Assembly: GCA_918807975.1 (NCBI GenBank)
Contig: OU964934.1
Span: forward strand, 9,486,001 to 9,550,000
From: Aplidium turbinatum
Lineage: Eukaryota > Chordata > Ascidiacea > Aplousobranchia > Polyclinidae
DNA: 64,000 bases
Direction of reading: 5' to 3'
Made by a program: the position numbers and the translations under genes. Positions within the stretch are counted from its first letter, which is position 1. Each line of letters begins with the position of its first letter. The notes under the pieces are model-generated. The model was not told where the DNA came from and did not search any database. It was given only the letters and a program-made list of their open reading frames with translations. This document shows, in pieces, positions 47,301-59,807 of the stretch.

Positions 47301-49347
47301 AAATCAATAGCAGAATTTTATTCTGCTGTTTCACACAAAATCACAAACATAGCGACTAAATTGTGGCAGATCATTTAGCCACTCTTTCGTCTCTAGCATA
47401 AACTTATGCCGACCTATGGAAGAAAACCGCTTGAAATAAATGCAGTGATGTATCAGAAATTCATAGTACATGCAAGATAAACAAATTATGTTAAAACACC
47501 TTTCGCTTGCTAAGCGAACTATAAAACATCATCCAACATTACTTTAGGGTTAGCGCTCACATAACGAAAACGAGCAACAAATTTGTTCTATAGGTGCAGC
47601 CACAATAGTAAAAAAAGACATTGTTTTATGAGCATACGTGAAACCAGTTTTATGATATTGCAAAAGTCGATTCTACAATTTTGAAAAAAATTAAGGAAAG
47701 TGAATATTATAAGTCAGATCATAAATTCTTTTTTTTAAGTGTTTTGCTGCTGAAGCTTCATCACTGAATTTTAGTAATTAATTTAAAGCATAAAATTTGA
47801 CGACATTGCTTGCTGCTCTCCTTTATTGTGCAGTATCTCGCTAAGGGTACAGACAATACAAAAAAAATAAGCGTAGGCTACGTTAAAAATAAGTATCAAA
47901 AATGTGTCCTCTATTTTGATGATGAAAAACATATGGCAACTCTATCATTGCAAAACACTGCAAAATAGTTCAAAATTAATTATAGTAATCTTCGATTTCA
48001 AAAAAGCATTCTTGAAGTGGATTTCAACTGATAGGCGACAAGTGGTTGCACAATCGTTATTATTCAACCAGAATGTCAAAATACCTGTAATTTGGTACAG
48101 CTACTATAACTTCTCCTTTTTCGGCTAAAAATCTCGCGTCGTACAGTGTGACACCGTTTCCTCCCGACGTGAAAGCTCCTCCATAAAAGAAAACCATAAC
48201 TGGAATTTTGGCGTCTTGTATGTTGTCTATCAACTCAAAACCACCTTCGCTATTAACGGCGGCTGTTTTGAGCAATTTCTTTGGTACATATACATTAATA
48301 TGTAGACAATCTTCGTCAATCTGCATAAAAATATATTGTCACTTAAATCAAATGAAGCATTGTCATTGAAAGAAAAATTGTATATGTAGGATATGCAGAA
48401 TATAATCTGAAAGTCGAACTTGATAAATTCAAGAAGATGAGTGTGTACTTTTCTATTCCAACTTTATCGTTTGTGAGAAAGGAAGCTTGGCAAACTTACC
48501 TCACTTGGACAAACGTATTCAGGGGATGGTAGAGAGCAAATCTGAGGACATCCTGGTCGAGAAAATGTAGCGTCATAGTAACTTTCTGGATTGCTCAAGC
48601 TCGAAAGAGGACTAGGTTTTTTCCATCTAGCATCCCCTATCGGAGGCTCACTGAAAGGAATTCCAGCAAATATAGCAGCTCCTTCGGAAGGTATATGGCC
48701 TTTAAAACTTCCAAATCCAGGCACTATAAAGCGTTTTTGAGTGTGAGTAAAGGCACAGTGTTCATCGACTTTTATTATGACAAACTTTGTATTTTTTCAG
48801 TATAAATTTATTCTGTGAGTGTTGAATGCCACAGTTAAAGGTATGATAAAATCTAAATTCAAATTTACAATAGCTTACAACTTTAAGGTGATGCGACTGT
48901 GCCATATTTTAAACTGATATTTCTGTTTTGGTATCAAGCACGTTATAACGTACTGTACTTTGCATTTTGTCGCTTATACCTTTTTGTAGACCACTGCTAT
49001 GTTTGGCATATGTTGTTTTTCGTTGTGGTGGTCAGAAATTAAATCAAACTGAACTGAACAAAGGATAAATCTTTTCATAATATTAATCAAATCAATTGTT
49101 TTACAGCACTCGGGAGCACAAAATTTGAGATTCTGAATACACATACTGTACCTTCTGCATAGGCAAAGCCATTTCCTAAAGGTGGTTCCGTTGGTTGCAG
49201 TGGTTCTGTAGGTTCTGGTGGCATAACTTCATCATTGTTTTTTCCTTGGGAAACACTGGGAACCATCAATACCACTAACAAAGTTGCAATTACCCCAGCT
49301 GCTAGGAGCAAGATTATGACATAACATAAAGCTTTTTTAGCAGCCAT
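41354..49347 (-). CDS. Membrane-anchored type-B carboxylesterase / cholinesterase-like
   Basis: Ten exons in transcript order: 49347-49152, 48723-48500, 48320-48085, 46825-46684, 45776-45589, 44376-44199, 43833-43660, 42870-42703, 42187-41984, 41635-41354; 663 aa, phase kept. Residues ~7-32 are one hydrophobic segment after 'MAAKK' with no clear cleavage site, so a type II signal anchor is likely, followed by a Pro/Glu/Thr stalk. Alpha/beta-hydrolase signs: '[16 protein letters not shown]', '[12 protein letters not shown]', oxyanion 'FFYGGAF', nucleophile 'FGESAG' (Ser273), acid in 'TTKDEGMFF' (Glu404) and His in '[11 protein letters not shown]' (His517). All three catalytic residues are present. 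The Trp of the cholinesterase choline site (in the loop before EDCL) is absent ('[19 protein letters not shown]'), so a general carboxylesterase is likelier than an acetylcholinesterase. Introns carry a SINE (43010) and a hAT MITE (46452). Confidence 0.9.
43010..43323 (-). mobile_element. tRNA-derived SINE in esterase intron 7
   Basis: Minus strand: head 'CCCCGATAGCTCAATTGGTT' then 'AGCGCGTC' (A box) and 'AGTTCGACTCTCAG' (B box), a ~230-bp body, and a tail of ATTGATTGATTG type read at the left as CTGATTGATTGATTGAATC. The tail resembles that at 25985, suggesting mobilisation by the same LINE type. Head family differs from the SINE at 14278. Confidence 0.75.
46452..46560. mobile_element. 109-bp hAT-type MITE in esterase intron 4
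   Basis: Begins CAGGGCTGTGGAG and ends CTCCACAGCCCTG, exact inverted repeats of 13 bp. The interior repeats GAGTCGGAGTCG and CGACTC words. This terminus is shared by a widespread hAT group. The flanking octamers do not match. Confidence 0.7.
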
Positions 49348-52300
49348 TTGAAATAATTGAAATATTTTAACTGTTGTTGCTTTTTTTTCAGCTCAGTTTT
49401 TTTTAATTCTTCTAGAAACTGCAAAATATCAACAACAAAATTACAGTATCAAAGATATTATGCAACATACTTTTAATTTTCTGATTTTTATGATAAATGA
49501 AGTTAATAATTAACCGGCTCTCTCCAGTTTTCTATTAAGTACATTCTTAAAGGCGCCTTTTCAGAGTAAAATTAGAATAAAAACTTCTCTACTGATCTCT
49601 GAGTCTGAATCTGAAAGTAGGTCTAAGCTACAACATTCAAGTAGTCCATGGAAAGCAAATGTTGACTCAAAAAAGTTGTTGAATTTAATCACACGGTGAG
49701 ACCCATAACCACACTCGTATTGCCAAAAAATAAAATTTAAACTTTTTTTCTATAGAAGATTTGTGAAATTATAAAAGCTTGTTGTTGTTTCTTTTCCTTC
49801 AAGAACTGATTCTCGAAAGGCGAACTATATTGCAGCTATTTGCCAAAAATTTCACTGGATGCTCATTTTAAGCTACAAGTTAGATTTTCTTATTCAGTTC
49901 CTTGATTTACAAAATGAGTATTTGCAGAATGATCCAAACAAGGCCTAATGTCATCTCAAAGTGAATTATACTATAAGACTTAATTAGACTCTTTTTTGTT
50001 GATCAAAAAGAAGCACAGTCGATATTGAAAAATGGAGAACATCATTTTAATTAAAAAAAAACAGCACAGCGGAATTGAGTCTGTTGTAAAACTGCAAACG
50101 TTTTCGTCTACAATCTATATCATTTGTTCTTCTTCCAGCCGAGAGCATGATGACAAAGTCTTGCTCGTTCAAAGAAGGCTAAATGATGCAAAGAAGGTCA
50201 TGATGCAAAGCCAAAAACGTTTGCAGTGTGTTGGTTTTTTTTTGTTATATGAGAAGTTTAATATCATCAATCGTGCCAGCAGCCCAACATGTTGCAAAAT
50301 TATGAGATTTAGATTAGGAAAACTTTGAAAAAACTATAGAAATATTTCATTCTTATTCCTTTTCATATACCACACTTTTAAATTTTATCACAAAGAGAAA
50401 GTTGACGTTTAGATATTAAGGAAAGACAAATGTCGTATTCTAAGAAAACAAGACTCGGTGTCTAAAAGTGATAGTTTGAAATTGTAAATTCTCATTGGCA
50501 ATGGAACAGTGACAACCACATCTTCCGTTTAAATGATTTCAATTTTTAACAATCCAGTACAGCATGACTTTGATGACATTCTTCCAAAGTGCGCTGAACG
50601 TGAAACTCATCAAAACATGTAGATAGTAGGCTATATTTGTTTAAATTACGCTTTTTATATATCTATAAATGAATTGCCAACCGACCTAGATTTCTCTGTT
50701 AAAGTTGAAGAAGGGGAATTAATTTTCATGTTTAGCGTATTGAATTTCAAAAAGTTTATAAATTAATTGCAATTTTGAAATTGTTAAAATACCTAATTTT
50801 AAAATTGTCGCAAAACTTTGCAATCAACTGTTTTGCGCTTGTTGACGAATGCATTTTCCAATACCTCTTTTTCACACTTTCCACTTCACCACTTACCATC
50901 AATTTAAAACTTTACGTTTAAGTTCAATTCAACTTTAAGTTATGTGCTGGTACTTAGACAATTCATCTTTGCATAAAAAGAATTTGCTGCAAAAGCTTGG
51001 CTCTATAATTGATGCACAAAAGTCATCTGAAAACAAAATGGATCAAAAAGTTATTGGCTAAGCATTCATTCAACTGCCAGCTTGTATGTCATTAATCGAA
51101 AAAGCTAAAAATAAATGACAAAACTTTTAAATTACATAACTGAACAAGAAAAATCAATATGCAAAACCAAGATAACCTACGTTTTGCTATCACAATTTAT
51201 TAAAAGCCCTCAAAGAGTGTTCAGGATATTAATCATTAGCTTACGTTTAACTAATGTAAAAAAACACCTCCAAGTAACCATGATTGAACTAATTGATCAA
51301 GTGGTGACCTCAAAGTCGGAAGTAAGCTGAGTTACATTAAAAAAATATAACTTTTATATGTTCTCCGCACAAATCTCTCTTGTTTTACATACCATAACAG
51401 TAAGCTACAATCTGCCTTTGCAAGTCTCTTATTTTTAATTTGCAGAAAACCTATTCGAACCATTTTTCTATAAGCTACGTTTAGTCATCAGCACAAGCAC
51501 GGTTAGCCATCATTTTTTGTTGACCTCATATAATCGCATAAGGATTTAGCTGACGTTAAATGATATTAAAAGTGCTAGGACACTGAAACTATTAAACTAA
51601 TATTTGCCTTGCTGCATTGTTGAAAATTTATAAATAAAAACACGTGTTACAAGCAGTTTTACGTAATTTATGACAGCTTGTTCTTTGGTAAAACCATTAA
51701 ACTTTGAAAATTATTAACAAAAGTGAACTAGAAAATAACTTCCACATACAGCATGACATGCAATTTTATGTGCTTGTGTGCACATTTGTGTTTGTGCATT
51801 TTATTTATTAAAACTATCAGTTTTTGCTATTCAAAACTTTTTGGCCTCTTATTATTCAGTCGCCATCTCCGCTTGAAACAGGTTACGCACCAACATGGGT
51901 CGTCTGTTTCCGTGAGTCACGGTTGTGGGCTAGCGCGCAGTCGCCAAATTGAGTTCGAGTTCAGTCAATGCCTGGATGTTGTCGAGCCATCGTATTGGTG
52001 GTCTTGCTGTGGCATGATTAATGAACTTTGTATCACCAACGTAGGCTTATATATTGCATTGTCGAACTAACTTCCAATCATTTTTAGCAAACATTCAAAC
52101 TTGACTGATGTTTGCTGTTTTATTTGTTGGTCGATATATATTTCATTGTGGCGTGTAGCGACATGTCCATGGATGATTTCATCATTGTAGCCTACATTGT
52201 AGGTGGTTAAGATACTGCAAAAGCTTAAACAAACAAAATGCCACAATTTGAAACAAGCTTCGTCACTAACTAAACATCGTTGTTTATTGGTTATTCAGTA

Positions 52301-52384
52301 AAGCAAAACTTGTTGCGTAAATCGTCGTCCTTTACCGTAGCCCATTGATTTTGATTTTTAGCGTTCGTTCCAATGAATAAAGGT
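49348..52384. other. Gene-poor region upstream of the esterase
   Basis: No supported exon, RNA gene or bounded repeat. Open frames at 50032-50328 and 51115-51330 have no recognisable content. At 51890-51980 a TTGAGTTCGAGTTCAG word downstream of GGGCTAGCGCGCAGTCG recalls tRNA boxes, but no fold could be made. Confidence 0.4.
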
Positions 52385-52640
52385 AAAGGGGGGTCCCATA
52401 CTTGATTCAAGTGTCGGGTATGAGAAGATAAGGTTCTCATTGTACTAAGCTTTCGGCACTAAGGAGAGTAGGGTGGCCAGTTCCTTTCTCTCGGCCGCCT
52501 TTACTTCAGCAACTACGCCCACCCAATTTATTACACCCTGGGTAGAAGTGAGCGGTGTTTTCAACAACCAGCTGAAGCCGGGAGTCGAACCAGGTTTGCA
52601 TAATTGGAAAGCCAACGCCTTATCCGTTGCGCCACCAACA
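52385..52640 (-). mobile_element. tRNA-derived SINE
   Basis: On the minus strand the head reads 'GTTGGTGGCGCAACGGATAA' 'GGCG...' with B box 'GGTTCGACTCCC', like a tRNA. The body holds 'GGGTAGAAGTGAGCGGTG' (plus strand) and the GGCCGCCTTTACTT / CTTTCGGCACTAAGG part shared with 2218-2295. No clear tail or target duplication. Confidence 0.65.
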
Positions 52641-54010
52641 TTGGAATTAATAGTCCAATAAATGCTAAACCGAAATTACACCCTTGTAGTATGAAATAAA
52701 AACAGCTTCTCATTTACATCACTAAGATCACCTACGTATTGACCAAGCCGTCGCAGTCAACAGATTGATAATTCCAAGAAATAGCTATCCCAGAGTCTTC
52801 CACGCCATTCGACCGTTTTATGTTCTTATCCAAATAGTAGTTAATCATGTGTCCTAGAAACCCCATCGGTATCACCGGAAGTAGCACCAAAGGTAGACCC
52901 AAGGGTATTGACGGAAGTGGGTATTGACATCTTGTGGGTATTGACAGGGTATCACCACAGACAGGGTATTGACAAACTATATAGGTATATTCGGCGCGTG
53001 ACATCACTCTATGATAGTATTGGTTTATTAAATATGATAAATAATAATTGTTTTTGAAACGCGTTCCTTTCTTATTTTTCGAATCTGTTAAGAGTGATAT
53101 TAATGAAACCGTTTTGTTCTTCACAGCTGGTGGTGGTTAGGCGTAAAACTCTCATAAGCAGTTTTGTTGTGGATGCACGAACTCAGCCTGCTTCCTGAAG
53201 TAGACTTTTATAAACTAGCCTAGCAAGCAGCTGGTACAATACACTCTTAGTCAGTTAACATTATCTAGTTTTTCTTGTGTTGTTAGATTGTCAGAGTATG
53301 TTAGTAAAGTTTAGATGTGATAATTTGTACTGAAATATGTTAGCAAAGTTTAATATTGAGTTGGATATGGAATAATTAAAGCTGAAACATATCCCCAAAG
53401 TTGATTTTAATTAGATGTTGAATTGGTATAAAAACGTCAAGAAGGTTAGAAAGAATAGCGATTTGAAAGAATAGCGGTTTTAGTTGAGTGGTTTGTATTA
53501 AAAAGTAGATTTTGATTAGACGTTGAATCAGTGCAGAAAGAAGGTTAGAAAGAAAAACAGTTTTGGTTTAACGGATTACATTCAAATTACGTATGAGCGT
53601 TTGTAAATGACCTGATTTTAATTATTTTTCATCTTTGCAGGAAATAATCTATTGTTAAGTTGCGGGAAATGTAGGGCCTATTAATAATCCTTATATTTGA
53701 TTTTAACACGAAAAATTAACATCAACACTCCAAAGCGAAATGCGAAATGTTATATATGGACTACGCTACTCTACAATGCAGAAACATGGACACTGTCATC
53801 ACAAATGGTTAAACAAGGAGGCTGCTCCGCCAGACCGACACTGATTGCAATAGCGAACAGCTCATCTTAAATTGGATACAAAATATAGCCTAATTCGAGG
53901 AAATTCTGAAGTTCGTTCAAACGCCAATGAAACTAGATTTTTTTTTTCATTTAGCTACTTCTTCTACTGAAAGAAATATACAAAGACTTTTTAAATCAAA
54001 ATAAAATACA
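52641..54010. other. Intergenic, with a GGGTATTGAC short repeat
   Basis: Holds four copies of GGGTATTGAC at about 52898-52970 at irregular spacing. A 130-codon minus-strand open frame (52732-53124) overlaps them and looks fortuitous. 53280-53590 has loosely repeated words (GAAAGAATAGCG, GTTAGAAAG) without a clear period. Confidence 0.45.
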
Positions 54011-54084
54011 TGGTCAGTACGGGGTTCGAACCCGCGACATTCGCGTTATTAGCACGACGCTCTAACCAACTGAGCTAACCGACC
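54011..54084 (-). tRNA. tRNA-Ile (anticodon AAT)
   Basis: 74 nt. On the minus strand: acceptor GGTCGGT pairs with ACTGACC (all seven positions, one G-T), discriminator A; D arm GCTC/GAGC with loop AGTTGGTTA; anticodon stem TCGTG/CGCGA around CTAATAA, anticodon AAT; T arm GCGGG TTCGAAC CCCGT. A and B boxes TAGCTCAGTTGG and GGTTCGAACCC are canonical. No intron. A complete cloverleaf, so likely functional; it lies about 520 bp from the edge of the large inverted repeat. Confidence 0.93.
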
Positions 54085-54389
54085 AGTTTTTTACTGGAAA
54101 TCTTGTTGTTTAATAAAACCTATGTGCTGACGGACAATAGGTCTATTGGTTCGATTCCAGGTCTTTCCGAATACTGTGTTGCATTCTTATGGGGAGTGGA
54201 TCTTTCGAGTTTCATAACTTGTCATTGATTGGTGGGATCTTTTGGTGATTTTATTGGTATATGAGGTTTCACTGTTGTTTGGAATGTTTAGGTTGATTGA
54301 ACATTTCGTTGTACTTTGATGAATCTTTTAATCAGTGGAATTGTTTTAGTTCATTGTAAGGCAAAACCCATGACTTGACCGAAAAAACT

Positions 54390-54480
54390 TAATAAATACT
54401 GCATTTAATTATCTTGAACACTAATAAATACTGCATTTAATCATCTTGAACACTAATAAATATTGCATTTTATCATCTTT
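54390..54480. repeat. Three tandem copies of a 32-bp unit
   Basis: Starts at 54390, 54422 and 54454 with TAATAAATACTGCATTTAAT and TATCTTGAACAC; the third copy is slightly diverged and truncated. Confidence 0.8.
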
Positions 54481-54867
54481 TCAGTTAATGTTGGTTTCAG
54501 TAAACCTTTATTTCACCAGGTCTTCGTTTCGCTGTAACAGCGGCTTCAGCTAAAACTTTATGGTAAGGTTTGATAAATGTAACTAGCCTGGAGTAATAGC
54601 TTGGTCAAAACAACATAACTTTAGGCTTATCATGCAGGAATAAATTTTACACTTTTATTTTAGATGATGCTAATACCAGCTAAACAATCAACATTTCTTT
54701 TAAACAACGAGAACACCCAAATGAACAGCTATAGAACAAATTGTTGCAACGTATACTTCTACAATCTGAGGACTGGAAAAAAATCAACAAACCTAGCGCA
54801 ATCTACATCACAAATTGTTACCTTAAGACAAGCATAAAAAAAATACAAACTCCAGCAGAATGAGAGC

Positions 54868-55017
54868 ACAAATTTTGCAACACGTAATGACACCTGCTGA
54901 TAAAAACACACAAACAAATATCCAAACACAGATTTTAACGTTACAAATTTTGCAACACGTAATGACACCTGCTGATAAAAACATACAAACAAATCTCCAA
55001 ACACAGATTTTAACGTT
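54868..55017 (+). repeat. Two tandem copies of a 75-bp unit (left arm)
   Basis: Units at 54868-54942 and 54943-55017 begin ACAAATTTTGCAACACGTAA and differ at about two positions. Mirrored at 63589-63738 in the other arm. Confidence 0.85.
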
Positions 55018-56090
55018 ACAAATTATACAACAGAAACTTGTGATATTTTGTTATAGTTTTTTAAGCTTGTAAAAATAAAATTGCAATTTGTTGAAAATAT
55101 TTTTTAAGTTTGTAAAAGAAAACTTAAGTTTGTCACTTAACATAATTTTGCATGTGTATGTTTTCATGTGTTAAACTTTCAGATTATAATTTGTTAAAAC
55201 TATTTTTTTATGTTCAGTTTGTAAGTTATGGAACTTATAAGTTTGTAGTTTGTAAAACTATTTTTTTAAGTTGTAAATTATGGAACTTAAACGTTTGTTA
55301 AAACTAATTTTCAGTTGTAAATTATGGAACATAAAGTTTGCATCTCGTTAGTTAATGTTTTTTTTTTAAATTTATCAATCATACAAGCTGAAAGTTTGTA
55401 GCTTGTTAAAAATATTTTTGGTTGTTGGTTTGTGCAATTAAAAGTTTGTGATTTGTTAAAACTATTTTTCAGTTTAATAAAAGTTGAGTTTGTGAATAAT
55501 TTTCGTGTTTATGTTATTAGAATAAAACTTTTAGTTTACGATTTGTCAAAACTACTTTTTAGTTTGTAAAACAAAACTTAACTATTTTTTTTTTATTTAA
55601 AATAATTTTTCATGTTTATGTTATTAGAATAAAACTTTTAGTTTACGATTTGTAAAAACTACTTTCTAGTTTGTAAAATAAAACTTAACTATTTTTTTGT
55701 TTAAATTAATTTTTCGTGTGTATCTTATTAGAATAAAACTTTATGATTTATTAAAATTATTTTTTTTTAGTTTTGTAAGTTGCAGAACTAACATTTTTAA
55801 TTTCTTATTTTTTTTTCGTGCTAATGTTTTAAAAAAGTTTTAGTTTACAGTTTGTTGAAATAATTTTGTTTTCAGTTTTAAATTATGGAACTTAAAAGTT
55901 TGTAGTTTGTTAAAAGTATTTTTTAGTTGTTGGTTTTTGCAATGAAAAGTTTATGATTTATTAAAATTTTTTTTTTTTTCAGTTTTGTAAGTTACACAAC
56001 TAACATTTTTAATTTCTTAAAATTTTTATCGTGTTAATGTTTTAAAAAGTTTTAGTGTACAGTTTGTTGAAATAATTTTTTTTTATTTCT
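55018..56090 (+). repeat. Degenerate AT-rich tandem array (left arm)
   Basis: Dozens of variants of 'AGTTTGTAGTTTGTTAAAAC' followed by 'TATTTTT' and 'AAGTTATGGAACTT' at roughly 50-140 bp spacing. Some larger units repeat (the block with AATAAAACTTTTAGTTTACG occurs at about 55521 and 55630). Mirrored at 62516-63588. Confidence 0.7.
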
Positions 56091-56145
56091 CTCAAGAATA
56101 ATACATCCGCTTATTTACTCTTTTCTTTTTAAGATAAAGTATTTC

Positions 56146-56208
56146 CAGCAACCATAAGCTTACTCCCAGCAACCTTAAGCGTATTTCCAGCAACTTAAAG
56201 CACACTTA
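56146..56208 (+). repeat. Three tandem copies of a ~21-bp unit (left arm)
   Basis: TTTCCAGCAACCATAAGCTT, ACTCCCAGCAACCTTAAGCG and TATTTCCAGCAACTTAAAGC in a row. Mirrored near 62398-62460. Confidence 0.7.
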
Positions 56209-57422
56209 TGATTTGCAAACTCTTAAATTGTTTTTATAATCTTAATCTAAAAATCATAAAACACTTTGGATGTGTCTCATGAGACTTTTAAATGACAACA
56301 CTGTTTACTTAGGGTTTCACCTCCATTCGGTTCTGAAGGTTTTGTTGTTGAGCTGTTGGATCCGTGATCGATCCCACGCTTACATTTTTAAAACGGATTA
56401 GTGTCTTGTTTATACTATGGTCACAAGTATTTTTTTTTTCACATTTTCAACCCCTGTTATTTTTGTTAAACACACGCATGGTTTACTTTGTAGATGATAA
56501 AATTTTATACTAGTAGCCTAGTTTTATGAAGCATATTACTTTAAGTGATTTATATTTTCTACCTGCTACAACTACAATTTAATTTCACATTCATTCTTAG
56601 CGATTTAGAGATTACTTATGTATATTCTTTCTATTCCATAAGTACAATTCATCTGTAAAGATAATAATTACCTATAACTAACTGTTTTGAAATAACAACA
56701 CATTATTTTTGAATGGTGGTAAGTTGTATTGCATAAATCAGTCTTAATGCTGTTTTATTAAAAACGTCTTTGGTAGGCTTCATATGCGTTGCATTTTACA
56801 AACTCCAGAACCACTCCACAAGATTGTTTAAGAAACAGAAGAAGTCACGGAGTTGCATTGTTTTGATGAAATGCTTTGACGGGTAAAAATTTTGTAGTAT
56901 TGACGTAAATTTACCATTCAAGGGTTGGTAGTTTATAAGTTTATAACACAAGATTCACTTTAGTTTCCTTGTTGACTTGCATAAGTAACTAATCAATGTT
57001 GTTTTATGAACTTTCATGACAGGTTGCTGTTTCGTTAGGGTTCTTCAGTTTTATAACGCTCAGTGCTTAAACTGTTTTGTAATTATATCTTACCTAATAT
57101 GTAACCTCTAACAAATATACCAAACTATTTTATCACATTGAAAGATGTTTTTCTAGTAACCCATTGTTTTATACGTTCTATATGCCTCTAACTTTATGTA
57201 ATGATTTTTCCACATCTACTTATAACCTAATTTCAGTGAGGTAGGTACATTTAAGCCAACAACTTTCTATGAGTATCAATCCACAACTAAATTTTTTCAC
57301 TTCAATTCATTGCTGGGTGAAAGCACACAAGCAGATCTCGGAAACAAAAGATTATTTTATACCAGTCCTAATACATTGTCTTGTATTACATCCAAACTTC
57401 AAAATTTATCTGTTACACTGAT

Positions 57423-59807
57423 AGCTTACAGTTAGCATATCATAATCATATTAAATACAAGTACGTCACCACAAATATTTCGAACAAGTGTTGTGGAAGG
57501 AGCACCACTTTGGTAGACAATCACTGTGGAAAGGTGTGTACAGATATTGTGACTTATCTAAAAAAAAAAAAAAAACGTTTACTCAAGCAAAAGATAGATT
57601 GTTGTTGTGTAACAGACAGTGATCATCAAAGCTGAGTGATTTAACAATTTTGCATCTGTGTTTAGTGAAAAGTATTACGTAGATATACATTTTTTTTTCC
57701 TATTTGTTTCTAGGATCAAACACAATTTGATGATATTTTGTACATGTCTTAAAAAATCGTTTGACGTTATTTTGAAAATGTTACACAAAATTTAAGCTTT
57801 ACCTTTGGATTTATATCTGAAAAACACACGAGTGGCGGTAAAATACCATGGATATGTAAAGACAGAAAGACTAGTTGGTAAACTTATTACGTTTTGAGCC
57901 AATAAGATCAGAGAAAGACTAAAGAAGAGGAGTTTGGAAGAGATTAAAGCCGTTGTACTGTAAGATTAAGTGAAGATAAAGAGGATGAATCTACTGTCTG
58001 GAAGTAATAATTAGTACCAGGTGTATTAGTATTAAATAGACTAACCACAAACCAGTGTATTCTAAGTGAGATAAGGTAATAAAGATGAAGCACCAGGAAC
58101 ATGTGACCAAAAGACAGTTCAAGAGGAACCAAACAATAAGTTTAGATGTAGGGGTAAGATAAAAGAGTTAAATGAAACATGGAAATCTTTACTAAAATAT
58201 GGAAACTATTAAAATATACGGTCTTCACAAGCAATTTGTTTGACATGAGGATAAGCATAAAAGCGGAAAATTGTTCAAATAACATATTTTTAAGAATTAA
58301 ACATTACACAACATACGACAAAAGAAAGTCTGAGGAACTGATTCAATGGTGAAAAGACAATAGAAATAGTTGCGGATAATGATAAACAAATCTTTGCTTA
58401 ATGGATCTGTTGAATAAATTGGTGTCATTGGTTTGCAGTTGTTAAAAGTAATCATCACGCGTAAATGCTATGGTACTATGTATCCAAGTAGAACGTTCAA
58501 GTAATTTTTTTATGTTTAAACGTAAGTTGATGGTAAACAAACCGGTAAAGTCGATTACAGACCAAACAATTGTTAAAATCTACGAACACAAAGTTTTTTG
58601 ATGTTGTGAAACAAAATTATTGCAACTGGTTTGGCTCGTGGTGATAAACGTGGATCATTTAATAAAGCATCATCATGTGTTTTCAAGCATATTTTCATCA
58701 AAACCGGTTTAGACCTGTTGAAAAGTTACCATGAAATGCATCAGACTGCTTGATTTTTGTTTAGATCTTGTAAAACACTTAAGTTACACAAGAGGCGGAG
58801 ATATTAACAAAAATTTGCCAAACAATAACACAATGAAAAAAAAAATCGTACTTTTACGTGATGTAAATAAATAAACATTTTTGCCACAAAATCAATTTGA
58901 AACGATATTGTAATCGATTTAAAATAAACCGCTAATTTCATATAAATCGTGTTCAGACTTGTTTTAAAAAAATGGGTTATGTCGATTCTAAACGAATGGA
59001 TGGCGTTATATGGTTGGAAATAATTAATACTTTTGGTATTTCTGTATACAAACAAGTAAAATGTTATTCGTTATATGTGTTTAATTTTGATTCAGTTTCA
59101 AAATTGACATTTTGTAGGCACAAAATTATCGCAAATCACGAAGGTTACATCATTCTAACTTGAGTTTCTTTATTTTTATCCACCGTTTTTATTATAAGTA
59201 AACTCGTGATAAGTAGATTGTAGCTAGAAAACACGTAAAAACCTAATAAGTTGTTGCAAAAGTGTTGCTAAAACCTGATTGTTTGTCAGAAAATAGTAAA
59301 ATAGATCAAAGGTAAAGCGATTTTTCATCTATTTATGTCGGAATCTGAGCAAACAAAAGGGACTTATTGGCAAATTTTTAGATGTCTATGTTTTTTATGT
59401 GAAAAAGTGAATCTTGTTGTGATTAAGAAAAACCACAACCGTGTGTACAAGCAACTGACGTGAGGTTAAGAAACAAAACAAACAGAATTAAGTGCTAAAC
59501 ATTAACCCAAAAATCGAAATACTAGATGTGGGATTTCGATCCCACGCGGACTTTAGTTCATTGGTTCTTAAGATCAACACCTTAACTTAGTGTTCAGTAC
59601 GCATGACCAAACTAAAAATTGTTATATTACGTCTGTTTTAAACAACATAAAACAGTTTATTGCAATTTCATTTAAAAAATGTTTTGACTATGATAAAACA
59701 AAGACGTTTAAAGTCATAATTCAACTGTGAAAACTCGTGATCATGAAATTATGTGCTATAGCAGGTGCCTAAGCTTTTCAAACAGGAGATGCTAGCAGTT
59801 TATTAAA
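57423..59807. other. Spacer of the giant inverted repeat, left part
   Basis: AT-rich, no supported exon. At 59525-59590 a decayed tRNA-like piece may lie on the minus strand (T-arm-like GTGGGATCGAAATCCCAC), but the rest does not fold. Confidence 0.45.

Larger units (their letters stand above)
54606..57422 (+). repeat. Left arm of a giant inverted repeat
   Basis: 2,817 bp that read as the reverse complement of 61184-64000. Every position p pairs with 118606-p at both ends and at all points checked in between, so there is no net indel. I found no mismatch in the parts compared by eye. The inner edge is sharp: the arms agree up to ...GTTACACTGAT and then differ. The left outer edge is only a lower bound because the partner arm leaves the window at 64000. 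Contents: a 75-bp tandem pair, a degenerate AT-rich tandem region, a 21-bp triple repeat, and no supported gene. Confidence 0.95.

Noticed and set aside
51885-51985. tRNA gene candidate
   Set aside because: Only box-like words are present; no acceptor or anticodon stem can be paired.
52732-53124. 130-codon minus-strand frame
   Set aside because: It overlaps the GGGTATTGAC repeats, has no recognisable domain and no splice context.
54759-55004. 81-codon frame with a twin at 63602-63847, rich in 'LFVCFYQQVSLRVAKFV' repeats
   Set aside because: It is a translation of the 75-bp tandem repeat on the antisense strand. Its apparent conservation comes only from the palindrome.
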